A stretch of 49,372 nucleotides of DNA, taken from NCBI GenBank assembly GCA_038226175.1, contig JBBRQP010000016.1, positions 1 through 49,372 on the forward strand. Direction: 5' to 3'. The notes beneath the pieces are model-generated. The model saw only the letters and a list, made by a program, of their open reading frames with translations. It did not search any database and was not told the DNA's origin. This DNA is from JBBRQP01 sp038226175 (lineage in GTDB: Bacteria; Cyanobacteriota; Cyanobacteriia; Gloeobacterales; Anthocerotibacteraceae). Within the stretch, counting starts at the first letter, position 1; every line of letters starts with the position of its first letter. Below, one piece after another: positions 31,187-40,639 of the stretch. The translations under genes were made by a program, and so were the position numbers.

Positions 31187-34100
31187 ATGACCGCATCTCC
31201 ATCTTTTGAGTCCCGTCTCGACCGCTACTACCAGCACCTACACGCCGTGATTTTGGCACGTCAAAACCCAATCACTGGCTTATTGCCGGCAAGCACAGCG
31301 GTTAATGCTCATGGCGACTATACCGATGCTTGGGTACGGGATAACGTCTATAGCATTTTGGCAGTCTGGGGCTTGGCTTTGGCCTACCGACGCGTCGATG
31401 ACCTCCAAGGCCGCTGCTTTGAACTTGAAGCAAGTGTGGTCAAACTGATGCGGGGGCTATTATTTGCCATGATGGGTCAAGCACCGAAAGTAGAGCGATT
31501 TAAGCAAACCCAAGCTCCGGGCGATGCTCTACACGCTAAATACGATACAGCTAGTGGTCAAACCGTAGTCGGTGACGATGCTTGGGGACATTTACAACTT
31601 GATGCGACGTCGCTGTATCTACTGATTTTGGCTCAGATGACGACTTCTGGGCTGCATATTGTTTACACTATTGACGAAGTTAACTTTATCCAAAACTTGG
31701 TTTACTATATTGGGCGCACCTATCGCACCCCGGATTATGGTATTTGGGAGCGGGGCAATAAGATCAACTCCGGCTATCCCGAACTCAATGCTAGCTCAAT
31801 TGGCATGGCTAAAGCTGCCCTTGAGGCCATGAATGGTCTTGATTTATTTGGAACACGGGGTTCACAACGTTCGGTGATCCATGTCTTGCCAGATGAAATT
31901 GCTCGAGCGCGCATCACCCTCGAAGCCCTGTTACCCCGCGAATCTGGCTCTAAGGAAATTGATGCAGCCCTACTGAGTATCATTGGCTTCCCGGCCTTTG
32001 CTGTCGATAATCCAGGGCTAGCAGAGCGCACCCGTGCTGAGATCATCGCAAAATTGGAAGGCCGCTATGGCTGCAAACGGTTTCTGCGTGATGGGCATCA
32101 AACGACGGTTGAAGATACGAGCCGCTTGCACTATGAACCCGGTGAACTTAAACAATTTGAACATATTGAGTGTGAGTGGCCTCTATTTTTTGCTTATCTC
32201 ACCCTTGATGGTTTGTTCCGAGGGGATCACAGCCAAGCTCAGCACTATCAAGCAAAATTGGAGGCTATCCTTGTCACAGCTGATGGTTTTGGTCTAGTAC
32301 CAGAACTTTACTATGTGCCTCGCACTAGTATTGAGGCCGAAAGCGCAAACCCCGGTAGTCAAGAGCGTCTGCCTAATGCCAATATTCCGCTAGTCTGGGC
32401 TCAGAGTCTATATGTGCTGGGCTGTCTACTGGCCGAAAAAATTATTCACATTGAGGATGTTGACCCCCTCGGGCGTCATCGTAAACGGCACGACCGTCCT
32501 GTGGTACAGATTGCTTTGTTAGCAGAAGATGAAGTGTTACGCGCTGAGCTCGTCGCCCAAGGCATCATGACCCAAGTTACGGGGCAGGTCTACCCCATGC
32601 AGGTACGCTATGCCCAAGAGCTTTCTACGATGTATACGCATATTGGTTGTAATCCCAAATTAGGTTTGACTGGACGACCACCGCGTCTATTACGTGGCTT
32701 GAGCACCTCTTTGATTTTTCGGATCTGCGGCGAATGGAGTGTGTTTCTGCCCAACTTTCTTAACCAAGAGCAGTTTTATTTGACGTTAGATGGGTATTTT
32801 TTGGTGAGCCAGATTAAGAGCGAACTGGCTTATATCTATGAGCACTGGGCGCAAATCGGACGCCCTACTATGACTTTGTTGATTACACGCGGCATGATTC
32901 AAGCCGGACGCGAGGAGTTGTTAACTCTGATGAAAGAGTTGGCTGAAGGTCATTGTAATGGCATTCCCGTAAAAGTCGGTGTGCTCAATCAATTGCTTTT
33001 GACCTCGGGTAAGGAACGCATTGATTTTTTACATGAGTTTGCTTTTAGTACTACGCCGTTACAGGACTCTCAGGCACAGGCGGTTCGCTACTTGGCCTTT
33101 GATTCTGCTTTGACGATCCCTTTGGGTCATATGCAAGAACTCGTTTTGGATGTGGAAGCTAGCGTGAACTCATCGCTGGTGCGTCTTAAAACCACACCCA
33201 ATTTGTATGAGCAGATCGAACTATTACAAATCTTAGCTCGCCTTAAGGGGTTGGATTTTGAGACAGGGCTGGGTGTTGAGCCTGTTACCGTGCGTGATTT
33301 GGTCGCAGAAGTTTATTTCATGGCTGGACAAGGTCATAGTCACAGTCCTTTCTGGGCGGTGGTGCGCCGGGCAGCAGGATTACTGGGCAAAGTGGATTTT
33401 TCCCTTTCCGATGCGGTGACGACATTACTGGTTCGCCAAAAGCAAATTGCTGTGGGTAAAGCCTATAGTGAAGCTTCCTTGATCAACCGCCCGCTCACTG
33501 ATCGCGAAGTGATTGAGAAAATCAACCAGTTTTGCCGTGAAGATATCCGTGACCGGGTCTTGACCCAAGAGGTAATTATTTCGTTACGGGTTTTGATCCG
33601 TACGAGTCCTCAGCTATTTGCCAATTTGATGACCTTGCGTGTTGGCTATTTGATTTTGCTGATTACCTCCGAAGTTGCCCAAGAAAAAAACTTGACCCAA
33701 GATGAAGCCTACGAACAAGTGATGCACCTGAGTCCCTATGCACTTCAAGCGCACCTAGCTCGGGTTTTGGCGGACTATGAGGACATGCATCAGGTTTTCT
33801 TTTTACAAGAATCGCTGCATACCAACCACGAAGAAGTTGCTTGGACGCCAGAGCCGGGACGCATTGTGACCCCGCCTACAGGAGGATGGTTTAAAAAACG
33901 AGAACGTGAAGGCACACTCAACCGGGTACCTCGCGGCTTTTATACCAAAGTTTGGCTGTTACTTAAGCATTGCCGGGGACTGATTATCGGTGACAAACTA
34001 GAACGACGTAATCGCTTGGATAGTGACCTGATCCTCTCGCAGATGACGCCGGGTGAAGGTGATTTTGCGCTCTGGGTGGAGCATTTGCTCAATAAAATCG

Positions 34101-34384
34101 TCGCTCCGCAATACCGTCAGGTCAATATCGAAGCCTTGATGACCTTGTCTGCTCTTGTCGAACGCAATCCTAGTTTGCATATTGCTGATTACATTGTCTT
34201 AGATGTGCTGATTGGTCATGCCGTACGGTTAGCTTGGTTGGATAGTCAAGGGCTCAGTGACCACTACGAAGACCACAAGGCTAGAGCTTGGCGCGCCTTC
34301 TACGAAAGTGCACCCCCGCCAGTATCGGCCTCAATTGTGGCTGCCTTACAATTTTTAATGACGTTAGGTCAGGAGCGTTCCTAA
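31187..34384 (+). CDS. GH15 / phosphorylase kinase alpha-subunit-like protein
   Basis: The protein has 1065 residues. The N-terminal part (about 1-430) carries the (alpha/alpha)6 barrel features of glucoamylase/phosphorylase-kinase-alpha: ILARQNPITGLLPASTAVNA, DYTDAWVRDNVYSILAVWGL, and GDDAWGHLQLDATSLYLLIL. Acidic candidates for catalysis sit in WERGNKINSGYPELNASSIG and FEHIECEWPLFFAYLTLDGL. The long C-terminal region has helical segments and a KKREREGTLNRVPRGFYTKV patch like the PhK calmodulin-binding end. Such proteins occur widely in cyanobacteria and probably act on glucans, but activity is not proven. The stop overlaps the next start (TAATG), coupling it to a glucokinase. Confidence 0.87.
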   Translation: MTASPSFESRLDRYYQHLHAVILARQNPITGLLPASTAVNAHGDYTDAWVRDNVYSILAVWGLALAYRRVDDLQGRCFELEASVVKLMRGLLFAMMGQAPKVERFKQTQAPGDALHAKYDTASGQTVVGDDAWGHLQLDATSLYLLILAQMTTSGLHIVYTIDEVNFIQNLVYYIGRTYRTPDYGIWERGNKINSGYPELNASSIGMAKAALEAMNGLDLFGTRGSQRSVIHVLPDEIARARITLEALLPRESGSKEIDAALLSIIGFPAFAVDNPGLAERTRAEIIAKLEGRYGCKRFLRDGHQTTVEDTSRLHYEPGELKQFEHIECEWPLFFAYLTLDGLFRGDHSQAQHYQAKLEAILVTADGFGLVPELYYVPRTSIEAESANPGSQERLPNANIPLVWAQSLYVLGCLLAEKIIHIEDVDPLGRHRKRHDRPVVQIALLAEDEVLRAELVAQGIMTQVTGQVYPMQVRYAQELSTMYTHIGCNPKLGLTGRPPRLLRGLSTSLIFRICGEWSVFLPNFLNQEQFYLTLDGYFLVSQIKSELAYIYEHWAQIGRPTMTLLITRGMIQAGREELLTLMKELAEGHCNGIPVKVGVLNQLLLTSGKERIDFLHEFAFSTTPLQDSQAQAVRYLAFDSALTIPLGHMQELVLDVEASVNSSLVRLKTTPNLYEQIELLQILARLKGLDFETGLGVEPVTVRDLVAEVYFMAGQGHSHSPFWAVVRRAAGLLGKVDFSLSDAVTTLLVRQKQIAVGKAYSEASLINRPLTDREVIEKINQFCREDIRDRVLTQEVIISLRVLIRTSPQLFANLMTLRVGYLILLITSEVAQEKNLTQDEAYEQVMHLSPYALQAHLARVLADYEDMHQVFFLQESLHTNHEEVAWTPEPGRIVTPPTGGWFKKREREGTLNRVPRGFYTKVWLLLKHCRGLIIGDKLERRNRLDSDLILSQMTPGEGDFALWVEHLLNKIVAPQYRQVNIEALMTLSALVERNPSLHIADYIVLDVLIGHAVRLAWLDSQGLSDHYEDHKARAWRAFYESAPPPVSASIVAALQFLMTLGQERS

Positions 34385-35070
34385 TGCGTACGTTAGCTGT
34401 TGATATTGGTGGGTCAGGGATTAAAGCCCTTGTCCTAGATCCTCAGGGCAATCCGGTCACGAAAAGACTACGCCTATCTACACCGCAACCCGCCCCACCC
34501 GCTTTAGTTCTTGAGCTGATCGCTGAATTAGCTGGGCAACTCGGTGACTTTGAACGCATTGCCGTGGGCTTTCCGGGCGTTGTCCAGCAGGGAAGGGTGA
34601 TGACCGCCCATCTCGATCCTGAGTGGATTGGATTTGCCTTAGATACGGCTTTGGCAAAACGTTTGGGTAAACCTACGCGGGCGGCGAACGATGCCGATGT
34701 GCAGGGATTTGGCACAATTGGTGGTCAGGGGCTAGAGCTAGTCATAACGTTAGGCACAGGTTTTGGCTCAGCTTTATTTAATCAAGGCCAACTAATTCCT
34801 AATCTAGAGCTTGCTCATCATCTTTTTTATAAGGGCAAAACCTATGAGGAACGCTTAGGTAACGCCGCGCTCAAGCGTCACGGTGCAGACAAATGGAATA
34901 CAGATCTGGTCTTGGCCATCAATGCCCTCAAAAAATTATTTAACTTTGATTATGCCTACATCGGCGGTGGCAATTCTAAACACGTTACCATTGTCCTGCC
35001 TGAGAATATACATATTACTTCTAATGAAAATGGTCTGCTAGGTGGTATCGCACTTTGGCGCACTGAGTGA
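34384..35070 (+). CDS. ROK-family glucokinase (polyphosphate/ATP glucokinase-like)
   Basis: The 228-residue protein starts MRTLAVDIGGSGIKALVLDP, the phosphate-1 motif. It contains AVGFPGVVQQGRV, NDADVQGFGTIGG with the catalytic Asp and LVITLGTGFGSALFNQGQL, the arrangement found in polyphosphate glucokinases. It lacks the zinc-binding CxCGxxGC motif of most ROK repressors and kinases. It phosphorylates glucose, and its overlap with the GH15-like gene suggests that glucose freed from glucan is trapped as glucose-6-phosphate. The frame opens upstream at 34288, but the overlap start is far more likely. Confidence 0.88.
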   Translation: MRTLAVDIGGSGIKALVLDPQGNPVTKRLRLSTPQPAPPALVLELIAELAGQLGDFERIAVGFPGVVQQGRVMTAHLDPEWIGFALDTALAKRLGKPTRAANDADVQGFGTIGGQGLELVITLGTGFGSALFNQGQLIPNLELAHHLFYKGKTYEERLGNAALKRHGADKWNTDLVLAINALKKLFNFDYAYIGGGNSKHVTIVLPENIHITSNENGLLGGIALWRTE

Positions 35071-35087
35071 GCCTTATCGACAGCCAA

Positions 35088-36137
35088 TTATTGTATAAGT
35101 TCTTTGATAATAGGGATTTTTTTAAGGAGTAATGTCCCACCTATTGCTAGGGGAATTACCAACACAAAATGAAGTAGATTTTGAGGCATAATAGTTTTAA
35201 ATTGAGGTAACCCGTGTAATAGTCCTAACAAGAAAGGATGTAAACAATAAATACCCAAAGAACAGTCAGAGAGCAGCTTGATCGGTGGTGGCGGTGATGT
35301 CAAAAAAAGTAGAGCTAGATATACAACACCCCATGAAGCAAAGATAATTGAAAGCCGTGTATAACGGGGTAGTGGTAATGAAAATCCAGTTATGCCCTGA
35401 AGATAAGACCATTCAAGTAGCAATAATCCTAAAGAAATAACCAGTAAACCAATAGCTTTGGTCAGCATAGCTTTGTGATCACCTGTTTGATAATCTTTTA
35501 GAATAAGGAAACCTGTTGCCACATAGGGGACAAAATTTAATGGATTCCAGTAGGCAATCAGTCCTGGGTAAGCATTAGTCTTGCATACAAAAACTTCACA
35601 TCCAAAAAGAAGTATACATGAACCCCAGAAGACGGTGCCAAAGAAGACCTGAGATTGACCTGGTGATAATTTAAACCGATCACCTATCCGTAATAAAAGC
35701 TCAGCTAGCGGTATCAAGATCAGCAGTGTAAAGAAAAAATAAAACATAGAGTTTCCCCCAGAAATTATAAATATAAGGAGACTCTTAAAATTTTTGATGG
35801 TTTCTAGAGAGCCAAGAAATATGGTGAAACACACAGTCCAAAAAATATATAACTTAAATAATTTAGGCAATCGTCTGGTAATGTATTTATGATCTCTTCT
35901 GTTGTTGTAAAAAAGCAAAAAAGAGATATGTAAAAAAATAGGTACCATTAGTGAAAGTATGTTGCCATCAATGACTTGTCCTAACGAGGCTATGACACCA
36001 CCCTTAGAGAGAAGATCGCTAAATAATTGATTGTGGATGGCAATGACTCCTAGACAGCCAAATGCACGAAGATAGTCAAGTCCCGGAATCTCTGTAGGAG
36101 ATTTTCTATCGCCAGATACCACAGGAATCGACATCAT
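35088..36137 (-). CDS. Acyltransferase family 3 membrane protein
   Basis: The 349-residue protein has about ten transmembrane helices and the family opening PGLDYLRAFGCLGVIAIHNQ with the catalytic-type His in IHNQ. The C-terminal GIYCLHPFLLGLL is the usual second signature. Members O-acetylate polysaccharides, lipids or peptidoglycan. It is alone on its strand and clearly AT-richer than its neighbours, which suggests horizontal transfer. Substrate unknown. Confidence 0.85.
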   Translation of the reverse strand: MMSIPVVSGDRKSPTEIPGLDYLRAFGCLGVIAIHNQLFSDLLSKGGVIASLGQVIDGNILSLMVPIFLHISFLLFYNNRRDHKYITRRLPKLFKLYIFWTVCFTIFLGSLETIKNFKSLLIFIISGGNSMFYFFFTLLILIPLAELLLRIGDRFKLSPGQSQVFFGTVFWGSCILLFGCEVFVCKTNAYPGLIAYWNPLNFVPYVATGFLILKDYQTGDHKAMLTKAIGLLVISLGLLLLEWSYLQGITGFSLPLPRYTRLSIIFASWGVVYLALLFLTSPPPPIKLLSDCSLGIYCLHPFLLGLLHGLPQFKTIMPQNLLHFVLVIPLAIGGTLLLKKIPIIKELIQ

Positions 36138-36252
36138 GGATCTTAGCTCAATGCATTCAATGATTATAATGTGACGGGTTAGTGTTTCACTAGGTGATTT
36201 ATAATTTTGGCATTAGGTTAAATTTCAACCTATATTTCTGACTGAGGTATTC

Positions 36253-37032
36253 ATGAAACTGCCGATTTACCAACTGGATGCTTTTACCAATCAGCGATTT
36301 GGCGGTAACCCAGCAGCCGTTGTCATCTTGACTAATTGGTTGCCTGATAGCACATTGCAAGCTATTGCTCAAGAAAACAATCTATCAGAAACTGCTTTTA
36401 TTGTAGCGAGATCGGATGACTTTGAATTACGTTGGTTTACACCCTTAGTTGAAATTGATTTGTGCGGTCATGCAACCTTAGCTAGTGCTTTTGTACTCTT
36501 TACCCATGGCTATACGACCCAATCACAGGTAGTCTTCCATTATAAAGATGGCACATTGACCGTAAAACAAGAAGGCGACTTGTTAGTGATGGATTTTCCT
36601 GCTCGCTTGGCCCTGCCTATTGCTTGTGCAGCCAAGCTAGTCGAAGCCTTAGGCGCGCTACCAGAGCAGGTTTTGCAGGCGCGAGATCTTTTAGTAATTT
36701 TTGCCACGCAAGATCAAATTCAACAGCTACAACCAGATTTTACTGCTATTGCCAAATTGGATGTTTTTGCCATCATTGTGTCAGCACCGGGTACAGACTG
36801 TGATTTTGTTTCTCGATTTTTTGCACCCCGTGCTGGGATTACCGAAGACCCGGTGACAGGTTCTGCTCACTGTACCTTAGTGCCCTATTGGAGCGAGCGT
36901 CTCAACAAAAAGAAGCTGCATGCCCGCCAATTATCCCAGCGTCAAGGCGAACTTTTTTGTGAAGATGCTGGGGAGCGCGTCATGATCGCAGGACGGGTAG
37001 TGGAGTACCTGCACGGTCATATTTACCTATAA
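36253..37032 (+). CDS. PhzF-family isomerase
   Basis: The 259-residue protein starts LPIYQLDAFTNQRFGGNPAA and has the catalytic Glu46 in NNLSETAFI, LRWFTPLVEIDLCGHATLA, and the late EDPVTGSAHCTLVPYW. The fold is that of diaminopimelate epimerase-like PhzF proteins, which isomerise by proton shift. Substrates outside phenazine pathways are mostly unknown. An intergenic stretch of about 200 bp with the B12 riboswitch follows. Confidence 0.92.
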   Translation: MKLPIYQLDAFTNQRFGGNPAAVVILTNWLPDSTLQAIAQENNLSETAFIVARSDDFELRWFTPLVEIDLCGHATLASAFVLFTHGYTTQSQVVFHYKDGTLTVKQEGDLLVMDFPARLALPIACAAKLVEALGALPEQVLQARDLLVIFATQDQIQQLQPDFTAIAKLDVFAIIVSAPGTDCDFVSRFFAPRAGITEDPVTGSAHCTLVPYWSERLNKKKLHARQLSQRQGELFCEDAGERVMIAGRVVEYLHGHIYL

Positions 37033-37066
37033 ATCAAGTATTCACAATCCGTGCTAAGGTGCATAA

Positions 37067-37193
37067 GCTAGCAAGGTGTTTGGGAGATCAGCCCAAACAG
37101 TACGTAAGTACGGGGAAAGTCCGGTGATAATCCGGCACTGTGCCGCAGCTGTGTTGAACTGTAAAGTTCTTAGTCAGAATGCCCCCTTGTAGC
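37067..37193 (+). ncRNA. Cobalamin (B12) riboswitch
   Basis: The closing stem P1 pairs GCTAGCAAGG (37067-37076) with CCTTGTAGC (37185-37193). The core reads GGGGAAAGTCCGGTGATAAT then CCGGCACTGTGCCGCAGCTGTG, matching the GGGAA..GGTGAAA.CC..CTGCCCCCGCAACTGT consensus, and the B12 box at 37172-37186 reads AGTCAGAATGCC. It binds adenosyl- or related cobalamin and represses the gene downstream. The aptamer ends 46 nt before the GTG of the btuB-like gene. Confidence 0.93.
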
Positions 37194-37203
37194 TTTTACC
37201 TCA

Positions 37204-37231
37204 TAGCCCTGCGTCACACAGGGAAAGGCTA
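37204..37231 (+). promoter_or_regulatory. SD-sequestering hairpin: expression platform of the riboswitch
   Basis: CCCTG (37207-37211) can pair with CAGGG (37219-37223), and the overlapping TAGCC (37204-37208) with GGCTA (37227-37231). Both lock up the purine-rich AGGGAAAGG that serves as SD, about 10 nt before GTG 37239. There is no T-run, so control is most likely translational. Confidence 0.65.
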
Positions 37232-37238
37232 AGACATC

Positions 37239-39293
37239 GTGAAATTTCGCCGTTTAGGCATGACTCTGTCATGCTGTTTATTTTTTGTCGCTACGGCTCA
37301 AGCGCAGTCAGCGGAACCTGAATCTTTTGTTGAGCAAAAAGTCGAACTCAAGCAAACCGTGATTACACCCCTTAGGCGCACTGCCACGCTCAAAGATGCG
37401 ACCCGTCCCGCCTATGTAATCACCCGCAAAGACCTAGAACAACAAGGTGCCTTGACTGTTGATGAAGCCCTCAAATATTTACCGGGTGTACGGGTTGAGG
37501 GAGCGGCAGGTGGTCAGCTCGGGGCGTTGAGTTCCCAGATTATGCGTGGCGGTAGTTCGGCTCAGGTATTGATTTTATTAGATGGACGGCCTCTCAATGA
37601 ACTCGGCGGCTCGGGCGGTTTTGACCTCTCGCAATTTTCAACGGACGCCATTGAGCGCATAGAAGTCGTTCCCGGCGGGGCTTCCACGCTCTATGGTGCC
37701 GATGCCGTAGGCGGGGTAATTAACCTGATTACCCGCAAACCTACGACCAAAGACCAACTAATTTTGGGTGCAGAACTCGGGAGTTTTGGGCTAAATACCC
37801 AATCCATTCGCACCACATGTAATCGGGATAATGTCAGCTGGAGTTTTGGCTATCAGCGGATTTATGCCGATAATAATTTCCCCTATACGATCACCACACC
37901 AACAACGTTTCAGGGACTCGATAGCGCAGGTAAAGGACTGTTTGGCAACACCACCCAGCCCTATTCTGGTCAACGCCAAAACGCAGAAGTTACCCAAAAT
38001 AACTTCGATAGCAAACTTGATTGGCGGCTTGATGAGCGTAATCGCTTGGGGTTGAGTGTGGTTTGGTTAGATAAAATTTTGAGTGTGCCCGGTGGTGTGC
38101 CGATTACCAGCGATGCCTTTGGAAGCCCTAATTTTAGTTCTTTTGGTGGATTTAATAATCTCACCAAGTTTGATCGTCAATATACGACAAGTGTGTTGAC
38201 CCAGTTGCAACTACAGTCTGAACTCGGTGAAGGTGACGATTCCCATTTGAGTGCTCAAATTTACGGCGATTTTGTGAACTTTCGCTCTGATGCGGTTAGT
38301 TACGATAATCGTTTTGATATTCGCAGCCAGAGCTTCGGCGCTCAGGTACAACATACCTGGCAAATTAGTCCTGGTCAAACTTTGAATTACGGCTTTGATT
38401 ATCGTAATGTCCATGCCCGTAGTGAAAATGCCGTACTAACCGGTGCCTCAGTTGATGTCAATTACGATAGCGTTTACGGTCAAGGCGCTTTATTTATCCA
38501 AGATGAGCTGCGTCTAACTCCTGCGTTTACCACAGTGCTCGGTTTACGTCAGGACTATAACAGCACTTCAGGTAGCCAAACTGATCCGAGTCTGGGAGCT
38601 AAATGGCAAATCACAGCCACGACTGCTCTACGCGCTAACTATGCCCGGAGTTTTCGTGCGCCTGTGATCTCAAGTATTGCTGGATTTGGCGTATTTCAGA
38701 TTCCTAATGCTAACCTGCGCCCCGAACGCGCAGATAGCTATGATATAGGTATCGATCAGCAAATTGGGAACCTTGGTTTGCTTAGATTTACCTACTACAC
38801 CAACACCGTAGCTGATCTCAATCAGTTTACCTTTGACCCGGTGACTTTTTTGGGGCAAGTCCAAAACATTGGTTTAACTCGGGCGCAAGGTATAGAAACT
38901 AGTCTTGATTTTCAACTGATTCCCAATCTTTATTTGGGTGTTAATTACACGACCGTAGATACACGGATTTTGAATGATCCCAATAGTGCAATTGTTGGTA
39001 ATCAGTTATTCTTTCGACCCAACGTCTTCAATATCAACCTAGCTTTTCAGAGTCCATCCGGTTGGTATGCTGCCCTGTTTATCCGTTCGGTAAGCTCCTT
39101 TTTTACCAATAATGCCAATACCGAAACCTTACCGGGCTACACTACCCTTGATCTAAAGTTTCGCGCACCGCTAGCAGCGGGCTTGAGTGCTAGCGTAAGT
39201 GTGAATAACCTCTTAGACCAACGCTTTGAAGAAGCTCCTGGTTTTCCGGGTCTTAGTAGCGATGTGCGGGGTGGTTTGAGTTGGGCTTTTTAA
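37239..39293 (+). CDS. btuB: BtuB-like TonB-dependent receptor for cobalamin
   Basis: The protein starts with GTG and has 684 residues. A signal peptide (MTLSCCLFFVATAQA region) is followed by a plug domain: RRTATLKDATRPAYVITRKD, GALTVDEALKYLPGVRVEG, VLILLDGRPLNELGG and IERIEVVPGGASTLYGADAV with the closing GGVINLITRKP. The barrel then runs to a typical C-terminal Phe (DVRGGLSWAF). It transports a cobalamin across the outer membrane using TonB energy. Its riboswitch leader makes the ligand assignment strong. The next gene starts 2 nt after the stop. Confidence 0.93.
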   Translation: MKFRRLGMTLSCCLFFVATAQAQSAEPESFVEQKVELKQTVITPLRRTATLKDATRPAYVITRKDLEQQGALTVDEALKYLPGVRVEGAAGGQLGALSSQIMRGGSSAQVLILLDGRPLNELGGSGGFDLSQFSTDAIERIEVVPGGASTLYGADAVGGVINLITRKPTTKDQLILGAELGSFGLNTQSIRTTCNRDNVSWSFGYQRIYADNNFPYTITTPTTFQGLDSAGKGLFGNTTQPYSGQRQNAEVTQNNFDSKLDWRLDERNRLGLSVVWLDKILSVPGGVPITSDAFGSPNFSSFGGFNNLTKFDRQYTTSVLTQLQLQSELGEGDDSHLSAQIYGDFVNFRSDAVSYDNRFDIRSQSFGAQVQHTWQISPGQTLNYGFDYRNVHARSENAVLTGASVDVNYDSVYGQGALFIQDELRLTPAFTTVLGLRQDYNSTSGSQTDPSLGAKWQITATTALRANYARSFRAPVISSIAGFGVFQIPNANLRPERADSYDIGIDQQIGNLGLLRFTYYTNTVADLNQFTFDPVTFLGQVQNIGLTRAQGIETSLDFQLIPNLYLGVNYTTVDTRILNDPNSAIVGNQLFFRPNVFNINLAFQSPSGWYAALFIRSVSSFFTNNANTETLPGYTTLDLKFRAPLAAGLSASVSVNNLLDQRFEEAPGFPGLSSDVRGGLSWAF

Positions 39294-39295
39294 GG

Positions 39296-40639
39296 ATGAA
39301 TAAACACCTAGCTTACGTACTGATCGCGCTTACTCTGGGTCTGCCACTGCAAGCAAAACTATTAGTGCTACCCTTAGAAACTCCCCAACGGGTTATGCAT
39401 AGCTATAACTGGGATGAGTACACCTTTGAGAGTGTCCGCTTTAGTCCTTCAGGGCGTGAAGTTGCCGTTGCCACTGATGATGGGATGCTCTATCTTTTTG
39501 AGAGCAAAACCGGACATCAACTCTGGCAAGTCAATCTTGGTGAAAATGTCCGTTTACGTGGTCTTGTTTTTGCTCCTGATGGCAAGACGATTTATACCGG
39601 GGAAGCGAGTTTAGCCGCGCAAGTTCAAGCAGTGCAGGTCAAAACTGGGCAAGTAACCTGGCGCTACGCGGCGCGCGCTGACCTCAAGGGTGAAGTGGGA
39701 ACCGGGACATTTGCGGGGATCAACCGGGATCTGAGCCTCGACCGCCAAGGCAATCTTTATGTGATGACCTATTGGACGGTCTTTGATAAAAATAAACCCG
39801 TTGCCCGTACCCAAGTGGTCAGTCTTGATCCTCAAGGTCAGGTGCGTTGGCGTTACCCACAGCAGCCCCTAGAATCAACCGTCAGCGGTGGGGTGAGTAT
39901 AAGTCCTAACGGCAAGCTAGTAGCAGCCGTAACCGGAGACTTTACCACAGACTTCACGCGCCCTAATCAAGGCTTAAAAACGCTCTTACTCGACAGTAAA
40001 ACTGGTAAACTTCTCGATCAAAAACTCCTAGCCCCCGATAACGGTAAGCCCATTGCCACGGTCTGCCCGCCCGTCTTTAGTATTGATAACCAATCACTAT
40101 TAACGCTCAGTGGTAACAGTCAAGCCGTATCCTACACAATCGTAGACAACAAGTTAGTTACCCACTGGCAAAAACGCTTTTCTCAACCCCAAAAAAACTT
40201 GACCGTTTATTATAAGTTTCTATTAGCTCCGACAGCACAACAAGGGCTAATTTTTTCGGGAACTACGGCTCCCTTACCGGCCGCTCAAGATGAAGACCCC
40301 AAGCAAGAACATCCCAATAGTAATCAGGTTTTTTTGATCAATCAACAAGGCAAGATACAAAAAAACTGGTCAGTACCTAGTCTAGATCGCCCGCCCGCTT
40401 GGGATGCCTTCACCAAAACCTTGGCTATACCGATTGCCCAAAATACTGTGACTGAAAAACCACGCGGACTGATTTTGCTTGAGTTGCTAACTGGCAAAAC
40501 TCAAATGCTCCTCACTACTCCGGGAGCCGTTATTGCAGCGGATATTTATCATGGGCAACGGGCCGCAGTCGAAGTACCTTTACAGTTTATTGATGGCAAA
40601 ACTAAGGGTAAACATCAACTATATTTGTGGACGAATTAG
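39296..40639 (+). CDS. Exported PQQ/WD-like beta-propeller protein in the B12 operon
   Basis: From ATG 39296 the protein has about 447 residues and a signal peptide (MNKHLAYVLIALTLGLPLQA). The mature part is a repeat propeller: SVRFSPSGREVAVATDDGML, YLFESKTGHQLWQVNLGENV, RGLVFAPDGKTIYTG and VSISPNGKLVAAVTGD, with tryptophan-docking-like LW and TWRY units. No catalytic residues stand out. It is separated from btuB by 2 nt, so both answer to the B12 riboswitch, and it is probably an accessory for substrate handling or receptor function (inference). It overlaps the 3' end of convergent carB by 21 bp. Confidence 0.78.
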   Translation: MNKHLAYVLIALTLGLPLQAKLLVLPLETPQRVMHSYNWDEYTFESVRFSPSGREVAVATDDGMLYLFESKTGHQLWQVNLGENVRLRGLVFAPDGKTIYTGEASLAAQVQAVQVKTGQVTWRYAARADLKGEVGTGTFAGINRDLSLDRQGNLYVMTYWTVFDKNKPVARTQVVSLDPQGQVRWRYPQQPLESTVSGGVSISPNGKLVAAVTGDFTTDFTRPNQGLKTLLLDSKTGKLLDQKLLAPDNGKPIATVCPPVFSIDNQSLLTLSGNSQAVSYTIVDNKLVTHWQKRFSQPQKNLTVYYKFLLAPTAQQGLIFSGTTAPLPAAQDEDPKQEHPNSNQVFLINQQGKIQKNWSVPSLDRPPAWDAFTKTLAIPIAQNTVTEKPRGLILLELLTGKTQMLLTTPGAVIAADIYHGQRAAVEVPLQFIDGKTKGKHQLYLWTN

